This document shows, in pieces, positions 1-9,425 of a DNA stretch of 64,000 nt (its first letter is position 1; every line of letters starts with the position of its first letter). The position numbers and the translations under genes were made by a program. Origin of the DNA: Verrucomicrobiota bacterium (GTDB taxonomy: Bacteria > Verrucomicrobiota > Lentisphaeria > JABSQK01 > JAJFLO01); assembly GCA_021772675.1 (NCBI GenBank), contig JAJFLO010000068.1, positions 1 to 64,000 on the forward strand. Reading direction: 5' to 3'. Under the pieces are notes generated by a model, which did no database searches, was not told the origin of the DNA, and saw only the letters and a list, made by a program, of their open reading frames with translations.

Positions 1-235
1 CGAACCTCTTATGCTATAAATTTAATTGCAGCTCGTTCGTAGTCCCGTCTTCAGGCGGAAGTTTCAGGAGAGCTTCAGCGATCTCCTATGATGGAATGTC
101 CTCGCTGAAGCATCGTTCAGGCTTCCGCCTGGAGGCGGGACTACAAACGAGACATGTCCTATAGTTTGATATAAGATTCAAAATTTCAATGACTTTAGAA
201 TACAAATTCCTATACTATAAAGTTAATAAGTTAAA
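1..235. repeat. Dispersed hairpin repeat, copy 1 (second copy 30029-30270)
   Basis: Near-identical to 30029-30270; imperfect inverted arms 32-61 / 122-151 (27 of 30 match) with inner CTTCAGCG/CGCTGAAG arms. Confidence 0.85.
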
Positions 236-480
236 GCATGGAATTATAAACAATGATGACGTTTGCATAATCCCAACAATTCTTCAGGAAGTGCTTTAGC
301 CTGAAGAATTCATCAGTATTCTGTTGCGAGCCAAAATCTCTGCTCAAATAAGCCGATTAACTCAATTTTACATCTCAGTGAATGAAAATTCACTTTCATT
401 GTGAAATTTTCTCTAATCAATTTATTATGAGCGAGTTAAGTTCTCTCGCGACGAATCGCATGAATTAATCAGGTTAGGGA

Positions 481-732
481 TTTAGGAATGTTAGTGATTA
501 TCAATTAGCAAAAGATTTGCTATTAACTTTTCCTGTTCTTACTCTGGACCCGATTCAGTTAGCAATCGAAGCGGTTGATATTTATCGGATTCTACCGAAA
601 AAAGGAATTACTATCAGTACCACAAATGATTGTTTAATTGCTGCATCGGCAAGAATTTCAAACAGCCAGTTTTTAACAAGTGATACCGATTTTAGCAAAA
701 TAGTTTCGATAATTCTTCTTGATATGGTTTGA
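481..732 (+). pseudogene. C-terminal remnant of PIN-domain (VapC-like) toxin
   Basis: Frame reads FRNVSDYQLAKDLLLTFPVLTLDPIQLAIEAVDIYRILPKKGITISTTNDCLIAASARISNSQFLTSDTDFSKIV, typical PIN C-terminal half; in-frame stop just upstream and no N-terminal half. Confidence 0.6.
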
Positions 733-819
733 CCCGATATTGCATCGTATTACAAGATCAAAAAATTGACCCAATCTTAATCTGCATTCAGACCCGGAAA
801 TATTAATTTTGTATATCCT

Positions 820-1230
820 ATAAACCTAAAATTGGGCGACCCTCAGATTCCTTTTTCTGGAGCGCCGTTTTCACAAAAGTTCCCTGAATAATTTTCTCGT
901 CAGGCGTGTTTCCTCTATTAATCCAATCAATCATAATTTTTAGTGAAGAAGAAACAGGAGAAGTAAATATTTCATTTAGTAAATAATCAAAAATGTCGCG
1001 TTTAAATAACACATTTTTGTAAAAATTTCAAAATATTATTTGTAGAACGAATTGTTTGCTGAAAGTTAATTAGAAGAATACAGCTTTTCAATGTGGGGAT
1101 CAGTCGATAATTTGTTGTTTGGGGCACAGATAGATTGTAAATTGGCCTTCAAGAAAAATCATAGCATTAGGGAACATCAAACCCAAATTCCCCATAAAAC
1201 TTAAAAATAGAGGTGCTGTACCTCCGAGAT
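820..1230. repeat. Dispersed ~400-bp repeat, copy 1 (carries C-terminal ORF remnant 818-1012 minus)
   Basis: Aligns with 6110-6520 and partly with 4555-4720 (ATGTCGCGTTTAGATAACA...CAATGTGGGGATCAG). Confidence 0.75.
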
Positions 1231-1242
1231 TCGATTCGCGTG

Positions 1243-1536
1243 TCACAAGTTCTGCTGCCAGGAAAGTGGCTTACGGTTTTGATGAAAAACTGAAATAATT
1301 AAAATCTGGTTTTTCTCTTTAATAAGGTAGATAATACTGTAAGGAAAACGCTGAAGGTTATAGTGTCGATACTCTTTCGAGAGCGAAGCCCACGCTGTTG
1401 GGAACCTTAGAATAAGATCAATTGCAGCATCAAATTCTTCAACAAAATCGGCTCCAAGGCCGGGCACCTGCCCGTTGTAGAACTCTGCCGCTTCAGTGGC
1501 CTCGCTAAGGGCTGGTGACAAAAACCGATAAGTCAT
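1243..1536 (-). CDS. RelE/ParE-family type II toxin
   Basis: MTYRFLSPALSEATEAAEFYN...LRRFP-type core (LQRFPYSIIYLIKEKNQILIISVFHQNRKPLSW); overlaps antitoxin ORF by 4 nt. Confidence 0.85.
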   Translation of the reverse strand: MTYRFLSPALSEATEAAEFYNGQVPGLGADFVEEFDAAIDLILRFPTAWASLSKEYRHYNLQRFPYSIIYLIKEKNQILIISVFHQNRKPLSWQQNL

Positions 1537-1760
1537 TTGACGAAACGGGAACGAAGCTCTGCTACGGCAGAAGGACCATCGATTGCAGAAATATCACCAG
1601 CTTGATAGGCGCTCATACGGCTATCTGCCTCCGCGACCCACACATTCCTTAATCCAGTTGGAGTTCGCGAAAGGCTCTGAATTAATCGATTTGCTAACAA
1701 TGCTCGGTCTACCTCCGAGAGTTGCATAGCTTCTTTCTCTAATATGGCTGTTTCAATCAT
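1533..1760 (-). CDS. Addiction-module component (antitoxin) partner of ParE/RelE toxin
   Basis: 75 aa, IETAILEKEAMQLSEVDRALLANRLIQSL, typical of addiction module antitoxins; directly upstream and overlapping the toxin. Confidence 0.8.
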   Translation of the reverse strand: MIETAILEKEAMQLSEVDRALLANRLIQSLSRTPTGLRNVWVAEADSRMSAYQAGDISAIDGPSAVAELRSRFVK

Positions 1761-1891
1761 ATTAAAAAATATACATTAAACTAGAAGTCAGCGCAAGTCT
1801 TGAGACATAATTATGAAACTAAGTCTAGGATTTTTTATCGCGAACGATTAGTATAAGCCGTTGAAGTTCATTCTCTTGTTAAGCGACATGT

Positions 1892-2340
1892 CTATGGTTG
1901 AATATCTCTTGCTCTGAGATATTTATCCCATGACTTGTGTTTTCGTTCCAAGCGCTCTTCCTTCGAAATATCGTTTGGCAAAAATTCGGCACCAGTGATC
2001 ACTCCGCCATGACCCGACCAATAGATTTATTTTGTTTATGCATCCCTGTAAGCTTCATTTACAACTCCACCGGTTGGTGACAATGTGACTTTGCCTTTCC
2101 AGTCGAATTCGGCTGTTACCTGTCCTTCGCTTTGACCAACCGAAAAATCCTCAAACTTCGGGTTCTATTGAATTAGTTCATGACTCGATGTAACAAGGTT
2201 CTCAGCCCGAGAATGACTTGACTTGGCCTTTGATCGGAACCCAATGAAATACCCATCGGAATTCTGGATTTCCCAGTACGTTGGCTCGTGTTGTTAGATC
2301 AAGGGAACAATGATCGCATTAGTTTCCATAGTCATGCTAA
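1892..2340 (-). pseudogene. Decayed ORF of unknown function (downstream part), interrupted by IS element
   Basis: Minus-strand frame THE..TYWEIQNSDGYFIGFRSKAKSSHSRAENLVTSSHELIQ*NPKFEDFSVGQSEGQVTAEFDWKGKVTLSPTGGVVNEAYRDA* continues with several in-frame stops; joins in frame with 4426-4530 when the IS is removed. Confidence 0.6.
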
Positions 2341-2481
2341 GGTCAGACCTGGGGTGTTCAATCTGACATCATCTCGCATTATTTTTTCATACTATTTCCA
2401 ATATATAACTCTATTTTATACTTTTTTGAGTTTATTCTGATATCTATAATAAATATCATATAAAATGTCGGAGATAAAAAT

Positions 2482-3099
2482 ATGTCAGTAGAGAAGGTCG
2501 CAAATAAGATCATTCAGGTTTTGAAATCAGGAGTAATGCTACCCGGAGGAATAAAATCACAATATAGCGTTTGCGGTAAAATAGGATGTAAATGTGCTGA
2601 TCCTGATAATCCGATTAAGCACGGGCCATATAATAAACTAAGTTTTTCGGTTTCAGGAAAAAGTTCGACTATGTTTATTAAACAAAATGACTTGATGGAA
2701 GCTCAGAAAATGGTCGAGCGTTTTAATCTGTTTAGAGGTCTTTGTAACGAGCTTGGGCTCGAATATTTCGACTTAATTCGGGAGAAAGGAATTTGCCCGG
2801 AAAACCTGCCTGTCTTTGATCAAATCCTTCTACCTTTAATCAATACAAAGGATAAAACGGTTCTTCAAATAAGCCGAGATAGTTGGAAGACAAAATCTCT
2901 GGTCAGACAAAATATTATCAAGGACTACAGGAGAAAAGTGCGTGATTTGATAAAAAGCCGGATTAAATGGAAGAAGAAAGCAATGGCGGCGAAGAATGAG
3001 ATTGAAGATCTTAAAAGACAATTATCAGCTGTAAATAGTGAGTTGGACCAGCTAAAAAAAAACGGCTTTGGAGCCAGCCACAGTGATTATAGAAGATGA
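2482..3099 (+). CDS. IS accessory protein, DUF6788-like N-terminus plus C-terminal coiled coil
   Basis: GGIKSQYSVCGKIGCKCADPDNPIKHGPY motif with clustered Cys; overlaps the downstream transposase; RBS-like GGAGATAAAAATATG. Confidence 0.7.
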   Translation: MSVEKVANKIIQVLKSGVMLPGGIKSQYSVCGKIGCKCADPDNPIKHGPYNKLSFSVSGKSSTMFIKQNDLMEAQKMVERFNLFRGLCNELGLEYFDLIREKGICPENLPVFDQILLPLINTKDKTVLQISRDSWKTKSLVRQNIIKDYRRKVRDLIKSRIKWKKKAMAAKNEIEDLKRQLSAVNSELDQLKKNGFGASHSDYRR

Positions 3100-4357
3100 T
3101 TTCATAAATCAATCCAGGCCGTTTAACTCCAAGTATTCTCTAGCCACAATGCGCCGGTCAATTCAGCTTGTCATGTTTGGATTAAGTAGTTTGAGAGGGG
3201 CTGTTCGCTGCTTGAATATTTTTTCGGATTCGTCCAAAGATAAAATACCTTCACATACCACAATTCAGAATTGGATATTACGATACGGTCTTTATACATT
3301 GCAGAAAGTTAAAGAGCATAGGGATGACTGGATTTATATCTTGGATTTTACAATCGAGTTTGGTTCCCAGAAATGTCTGGTTATTTTAGGAATTACTTTG
3401 GAAAGACTACGAAACATCGATTTTGAGGTGACTCGTCAGGATGTCACAGTGTTGAAAATTGTGGTTTGTTCTCGTTCAAACGGCGAAATGATTTGTGATA
3501 TCTTGAAGGATTTAGCGAAAGAAACTGATTCTCCTAAGCAATTAGTATCTGATCATGGTTCTGATTTGAAGAAAGGCATAGAGCTTTATTGTCAGAATTC
3601 AGAACGAACAATATATTCTTATGATATCACTCATAAAATGGCAATTCTCCTGAAACATATATTGGAGAATGACAAAAAATGGCAAGAGTTTGTAAAACAG
3701 TGCGCAGACTGCAAACGTAAGACGGTTCAATCTAATCTCGGCTTTCTTGCACCTCCCAAACCGAGGGAAAAATCCCGTTACCAAAATCTGGATAAGTTTG
3801 TTGACTGGGCTGAAAAAGTTTTGAACTGTGATAAAAACAAGATTAATGTCGATTGTGAAAAGTTTGTGGAATACTTCGGTTGGCTGAATGATTTCCAAAA
3901 AGAGTTGAAAGAATGGCGTAAATTTTTGGAGATTATTCGCATAGGCAAACACGAAGTGAAAAAATATGGGTTAAATCGCGAGAACGCGAACCACTTCCGT
4001 AAAGAAGTCATTAAGCTGAATGGGCGGTCGAAAAGAGCCAAACAACTGATCGGGGACATATTCGATTTCTTACATGAACAGTCCAAGTCAATCTCTAAAG
4101 GAGAGTCATTATTGGGCACCTCTGATATTATTGAGTCCATTTTCGGAAAATATAAGAACTTCTCTGCCAGAACCGCTATGAAAGGAGTGGGAAAATTACT
4201 CCTTACAATCCCCACTTTTACCTCACATCTGTCCTTGGAATTAATAAAAAAAGCGACGGAAAGTACAAGTATTCAAGATCTTACAAACTGGATCAATGAA
4301 ATCATAGGAAAATCGTTCTTTTCAAAGCGAAAAAATGCTCTGGTAACAATAAAATAA
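3068..4357 (+). CDS. DDE-type transposase
   Basis: WIYILDFTIEFGSQKCLVILGITL...LVSDHGSDLKKGIE...SDIIESIFGKYKN consistent with D-D-E acid triad; lies between inverted ends. Confidence 0.75.
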   Translation: MEPATVIIEDDFINQSRPFNSKYSLATMRRSIQLVMFGLSSLRGAVRCLNIFSDSSKDKIPSHTTIQNWILRYGLYTLQKVKEHRDDWIYILDFTIEFGSQKCLVILGITLERLRNIDFEVTRQDVTVLKIVVCSRSNGEMICDILKDLAKETDSPKQLVSDHGSDLKKGIELYCQNSERTIYSYDITHKMAILLKHILENDKKWQEFVKQCADCKRKTVQSNLGFLAPPKPREKSRYQNLDKFVDWAEKVLNCDKNKINVDCEKFVEYFGWLNDFQKELKEWRKFLEIIRIGKHEVKKYGLNRENANHFRKEVIKLNGRSKRAKQLIGDIFDFLHEQSKSISKGESLLGTSDIIESIFGKYKNFSARTAMKGVGKLLLTIPTFTSHLSLELIKKATESTSIQDLTNWINEIIGKSFFSKRKNALVTIK

Positions 4358-4554
4358 AAAACGGATGAAGAAAAATTCGGAGTTAAGCCCAAAAAAGAGT
4401 AAAATTTAACACACCAGGTCAGACCGTACGACAACGATAATGAAATCCTCAAATTTTCCATTCCGAAGAATGCTCAACGTTGAAGATCGCTTCACCACGT
4501 CCCTATCCAATTTATCGCTCTTTAGAAAGGCCTGTTTTTTTATATTTTAACAGC

Positions 4555-4720
4555 TCGAAAACAAATTTCGGTCAAAAAATGTCCCGTTTAGATAACAGAT
4601 TGTTATAAAAATTTAATAATTCTATTTGTAGTACGATTGTTTCACTGAAGTTTAATTAAAACAGTACAATCATTCAATGTGGAGATCGGTTGAAAATCTT
4701 CCTATTGGGAAATATACAAA
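4555..4720. repeat. Dispersed repeat, copy 2 (partial)
   Basis: TTTAGATAACAGATTGTTATAAAAATTTAATAATTCTATTTG shared with copy at 6272-6314. Confidence 0.75.
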
Positions 4721-4820
4721 TTACTACTTAAAGGTGTGCTTTTTTACTTTACCACAGGTGAGAAGTGGAAAGAACCACTAAATAGAAGCACAAACCTTCA
4801 ATTATTTAGGGAAAATAGAT

Positions 4821-5969
4821 ATGATAAAAATTGCCTCGCTTAATGTAGAAAACCTATTTGCTCGTCCAAAGGCACTTAATCCAGCGGATTGGACTATTGG
4901 TAGTAACACCTTAAATACATATAACAATCTGAATAAACTGTTATTAAAAAGGAGGTACACAAATTCAGATAAAAACGAAATAATCAATCATTTAATTGAT
5001 CTCGATATATACTATAAAAATGGTTCAGGAGCGACGCGGCGAAAGCGAACTTTATATCCACGATGGGCGTGGTTGAGATAAAACCGAGGAAAATTTGATC
5101 GGCAACCCAGAGATTCAACCAAAGATATTCAAATCATTGCAGAAGGAAGAGAAAGCTGGATTGGATGGGTTGAACTTGCAAAAAACCCCGTTAACGCTGT
5201 TACTACAAGAATGACAGCAAAAGTTATAGAGGATGTTGATGCATATATTATTGGCATTGTAGAAGCTGAAGATAGACCATCACTTGTACGCTTTAACACT
5301 GATATGTTAGATAAACAATATGCCCATGTCATGCTAATCGATGGAAATGATTTACGTGGTATTGATGTTGGTCTGATGACAAAAGATAATTTTGAAATAG
5401 AATCTATTTGCTCAAACGTTGATACAGTCGATAGCGTTGGTACCATCTTTAGTCGAGATTGCCCCCAATATCAAGTAAAGACGCCTAATGGCGCAATCAT
5501 TCATATCTTAGTAAATCGTTTTAAATCGCAGTCAGGAGGAGGCGGGGATAAACGCCAGAGACAATCTGCTCAAGTACGTGAAATTGTTAAGAATTTAGTT
5601 TCTGAGGGTAAACATGTAGTAGTACTCGGCGATTTAAACGAAGGACCTGCGACAGAAAGAGCTCATGCAACAAACCTTGCAAACCTTTTCAACAATGGGA
5701 GTCCATTAGTTGATTGTTATCAGCAGCTCAATTTTGATCAAGGGGGTCGTCCAGGAACTTATGATTCATGTGGATTGAGAAACAGATTAGACTATCTATT
5801 AATTTTTCAAAGCCTAGTCCCACATTTCGATAGTGGAGGCATTCACCGTGAGGGCTTATGGGGTAAACGAATTACACGTCCGACGAATTGGACGACCCAT
5901 CCGGAAATGACTAAATCTGAAGAACAAGCATCTGATCATGCAGCTGTACGGATCAAGCTCAACATTTAA
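4821..5969 (+). pseudogene. Endonuclease/exonuclease/phosphatase-family nuclease interrupted by a single in-frame stop
   Basis: ORFs 4821-5081 and 5211-5969 share one frame; reading through TAA at 5079-5081 gives ...PRWAWLR*NRGKFDRQPRDSTKDIQIIAEGRESWIGWVELAKNPVNAVTTRMTAKVIEDVDAYIIGIVEAED...; motifs SLNVENLF, VVVLGDLNE, SDHAAV. Confidence 0.85.
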
Positions 5970-6109
5970 AAAAATCAGCACGAACCATCCCATAGTCTGA
6001 CTTCCATTAATTTCTTTGGAACTGGACTTGTTACAGGTTGATGACTGCCTTCTGCCCCAGATTAATAAAAACAGAGTTAGTTTAACAGGTTTATTTTTGA
6101 TTTTCTTAT

Positions 6110-6520
6110 CCGTTTAACTCACCTTTTTCTGGAACACTCTTTTCACAAAAGTACCCTGAATAATTTTCTCATCAGGAATGTTTCCTGTATTAATCCAATC
6201 AATCATAATTTTTAGTGAAGAAGAAATGAAAGCTCGAAAACAATTCCCGGGGAAAAAATCAAGAATGTCGCGTTTAGATAACAGATTGTTATAAAAATTT
6301 AATAATTCTATTTGAAGTACGATCGTTTCGTTGAAAGTTAATTAGAAGAATACAGCTTTTCAATGTAGGGATCAGCCGATGGTCTGTAATTTGGGATACG
6401 GGCAAATTATTATTAATAATATTTTTCTTTGATTCATTAGCCACAGCTGGGTGGTCGATGAAAGTTGAGTCCCAATTTTCCATAAAACATAAAACTTAAA
6501 ATTAGAGATGCGCTCCTCTG
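6110..6520. repeat. Dispersed ~400-bp repeat, copy 3
   Basis: Near-identical stretches to 820-1230, e.g. ATTAATCCAATCAATCATAATTTTTAGTGAAGAAGAAA. Confidence 0.75.
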
Positions 6521-6556
6521 AAATTCGAACGTATATAGATAAAAAAGGTATTTAGT

Positions 6557-8017
6557 ATGAGTCAAAATGTATTTGTAATAACCAATAGAAAATTAGCAAG
6601 TAACGTCATTGGACTTCGTAACAATAGCGTAATAAACGATTCAACTGATAATGAGACAAAAATAATAAGCGTAAATGATAAGGTAGCAATTTACCGTGTT
6701 GAGTATCATGAAAACTATAATTATAAAAATAAAGATGAAGAACTTGGGAATGTAGATCTTCACTTAATTCCAGATCTTAAAGAAAAGGTTGAAGAAATTG
6801 TACAATCTGGCCAAGAGCAAAAGAATTGGATTGCATTTCTACACGGAAATGACCAAAAACTATACAAAAACATCCGTAAATGCAAAATTATTGCAGATAA
6901 GTATGATAAAAATGTAATTGTTTTTTCTTGGCCATCTTGGGAGGCTCCAGATAAGGATGACGAATTTCGAACGATTACTGACCATTTAATAGGTATTTCC
7001 CGAGCGTTTACCCCCAATGCGTTAGAATTCAGTAAGTTTTTAGACATTAAAAGAGAACAGTATCATGATGCTCGCGTAAATGCTATAAAATCAATCAATC
7101 ATTTAAGTCAATTCTTTGATCATCTAAAAGAGTTAAATTTTATAGATATGGGTGACTTTAACAAAGAATTTAGGATGAGCTTTTTAGTTCATAGTCTCGG
7201 TCACTATATTCTACGAGAACATATTCAGGACTCAAACTATCCAAATCGACTTCCCTTTTTTGATAATATAATCCTTCACCAAGGAGATGAGTTTAATAAT
7301 CAACATCATGAGTGGGTTACAAAATTACAAGACAATTGCAATGAAATATATGTAACTTATAATGAACATGACGCTGTTCTCGAATTGTCTGATATGATAC
7401 ATGAACAAAATGCATCACTACCTCGAGGTATCTTGCTAGGACGATTTAAGAATGACCGCCTGGGTAATAGTAGGCGTTATAAATGGAAAAATGGAGTAGC
7501 TGGTGTGAATTATCTCGATTTATCTACCTATGTTCCTATTGGAGAACATGGGCCTTGCTTTAGTTATGATGAAACGAAAGACATATTTGAACCGCTTCTC
7601 AATCATGAAAAACTAAGTGAAAATATATTAAAAAAATATGATAGATCCCACTCGTTTCAAAGGCCATATAATAGGGTAAGAGTCCTCTTAAGATCGATTT
7701 TTAAGAAACTAAAGAAAGATGATGATTCAAGTACGAATTCAGAAAGTAGGCCTGTACTGGATAATAACAATAGAAATATAATTGATTTTGTTTTCAATGC
7801 TGTAGAAGCAAACAACACGATTCACGAAAATACTGGGCCAATCCACGAAGTTGGGACAAATGAAATTTATATTAGATCAGAAAAGACCTGTAATTATTGT
7901 CGTGGAGATTTGTATGAAAAAATTGAAGAAATTATCGATAATGAGATTAACCTAAATTGGAAGGAATCTTACATAGATGAAAGTGGAAATCAAAAATTGC
8001 TTAGAACTAAACAATAA
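6557..8017 (+). CDS. Alpha/beta hydrolase (DUF900-like) with long C-terminal extension
   Basis: WIAFLHGNDQ, VIVFSWPSWEA, LVHSLGHYIL (GxSxG-like position is H-S-L-G), YVTYNEHDAVLELSD; C-terminal CNYC. Confidence 0.6.
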   Translation: MSQNVFVITNRKLASNVIGLRNNSVINDSTDNETKIISVNDKVAIYRVEYHENYNYKNKDEELGNVDLHLIPDLKEKVEEIVQSGQEQKNWIAFLHGNDQKLYKNIRKCKIIADKYDKNVIVFSWPSWEAPDKDDEFRTITDHLIGISRAFTPNALEFSKFLDIKREQYHDARVNAIKSINHLSQFFDHLKELNFIDMGDFNKEFRMSFLVHSLGHYILREHIQDSNYPNRLPFFDNIILHQGDEFNNQHHEWVTKLQDNCNEIYVTYNEHDAVLELSDMIHEQNASLPRGILLGRFKNDRLGNSRRYKWKNGVAGVNYLDLSTYVPIGEHGPCFSYDETKDIFEPLLNHEKLSENILKKYDRSHSFQRPYNRVRVLLRSIFKKLKKDDDSSTNSESRPVLDNNNRNIIDFVFNAVEANNTIHENTGPIHEVGTNEIYIRSEKTCNYCRGDLYEKIEEIIDNEINLNWKESYIDESGNQKLLRTKQ

Positions 8018-8089
8018 TTTTTTTTAGCATTCTACCAGTAATTATCTTTACATGCAGATTAGGATGATCTTTGCGGAGTTTATTGATGT

Positions 8090-8728
8090 TCATGTTGGAG
8101 CATTAACTTGTTGTGTTTGTTTGCGGGGCATATTCCATAAAATCGGAACGTAAGATTCTCGATTCAAAACAGCATCCAAAGTTTCGCTGAAAACAATATG
8201 AAATGAATCAGGTGAAGGAATTTTGAATATGATGGCATCAGCCAAATGAAAATCCTGAACGTAGCTGGACAGTTTCAATGTTGAAATCAGCTTTTTGGCC
8301 AAACCAATAGAACCTTCATTAATGTCTAACAACGAAAATTGAATTTCTTCGGGTTCAAACAAAGGAGCCACCAAGGTAACAAAGGGAGCGAACGGCCCAC
8401 AACCGGCGTAAAATATTTGAATCTTCTCATCAGGATATTTTTCTTGTTTCGCTTTAATAGCCTCGACCATACCCTGTAAAAACTTCACTGTTCTTTTGTA
8501 ATCCAAAAAACAATCTGCGGCATGTTTAAGCGAAAGCGCCATGCCTTTAGCAGTAGGAACCGCAGCTAAATGCTTAATTTCATGTTCATAATTCGACATT
8601 TCAGTTAGTTCATGAAAATATAGATAGATCTCCTGTATAACACTCTCTACCTTATTTTGGTCAGTAGAGTTTTCTAATAATAAAGTTGAAAGGTTTTTAA
8701 GATTTGGAATTGACTTTATGGTTTCCAT
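8090..8728 (-). CDS. Class I SAM-dependent methyltransferase-like protein, possibly C-terminally truncated
   Basis: IFYAGCGPFAPFVTLVAPLF...FSLLDINEGSIGLAKKLI motif I/II pattern. Confidence 0.55.
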   Translation of the reverse strand: METIKSIPNLKNLSTLLLENSTDQNKVESVIQEIYLYFHELTEMSNYEHEIKHLAAVPTAKGMALSLKHAADCFLDYKRTVKFLQGMVEAIKAKQEKYPDEKIQIFYAGCGPFAPFVTLVAPLFEPEEIQFSLLDINEGSIGLAKKLISTLKLSSYVQDFHLADAIIFKIPSPDSFHIVFSETLDAVLNRESYVPILWNMPRKQTQQVNAPT

Positions 8729-9425
8729 ATTTCATTCATTTAATTGCCAATTACTTGAGCCACTTACAAAGGCTATTTGAATCGCATTATTAACGTATAT
8801 GAGCATCCCTCATTAGGCAATAAATTATGTTTATACTAAACCGTTCTGAACTCACTTATCACTTGATGAAGGTGTCGCCTATCCGTCAAAACTCCCGCGT
8901 GCGAGGTCTCAATTTTCCCAAAAACGCGAGAAGCACACCCGTTTTGGGAGTGTGGATACGATGCGCTTAGCATGGCATTCAACACTTCTAAAATTCCCGT
9001 ACATCCAAAATAGAATGATGCGTGGTCAAAGATACTTTTGCAAATGGCTCATTTTATGGAGAGCATGCCATGGACTGTTACGAAAACACCAACATTAACT
9101 GTAGTGGCCACATTATTGGCTTCGTCAACGAAGACTTTGCGATCAGTTTTTCCTCACTTGCGATTCGTGTCTAATCAGAAAATGTAATTTCTAATTGCTG
9201 CCTGTCCTGAAAGGTCCAATTTGTATGATTTTGTATTAAAAAATGTGGGCAGTCTGTCCCCCGAGGTGGGAGGCGCTCTCCGACCGGCGATAAATTTTGA
9301 GGCTAATATCACTGTGATGGTTTTAGTTTTTTAGTTATAATTCCAACATAAAAAAACAAAGGACACCCCTTTGAAAAGAGGGATGAATGGGTTATTTTAA
9401 TTGAAACAATTGAAAGGAGAATGTT

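Larger units (their letters stand above)
2350..4416 (+). mobile_element. Two-ORF insertion sequence with 9-bp direct repeats
   Basis: Inverted ends TGGGGTGTTCAATCTGAC (2350-2367) / GTAAAATTTAACACACCA (4399-4416), 14 of 18 match; identical GGTCAGACC at 2341-2349 and 4417-4425. Confidence 0.8.

Noticed and set aside
3599-4215. Minus-strand ORFs inside the transposase gene
   Set aside because: Antisense shadows; the plus-strand transposase frame has clear DDE-like motifs
9030-9180. Open stretch TFANGSFYGEHAMDCYENTNINCSGHIIGFVNEDFAIS
   Set aside because: Short fragment without start or context; could be decayed gene but evidence too thin to call
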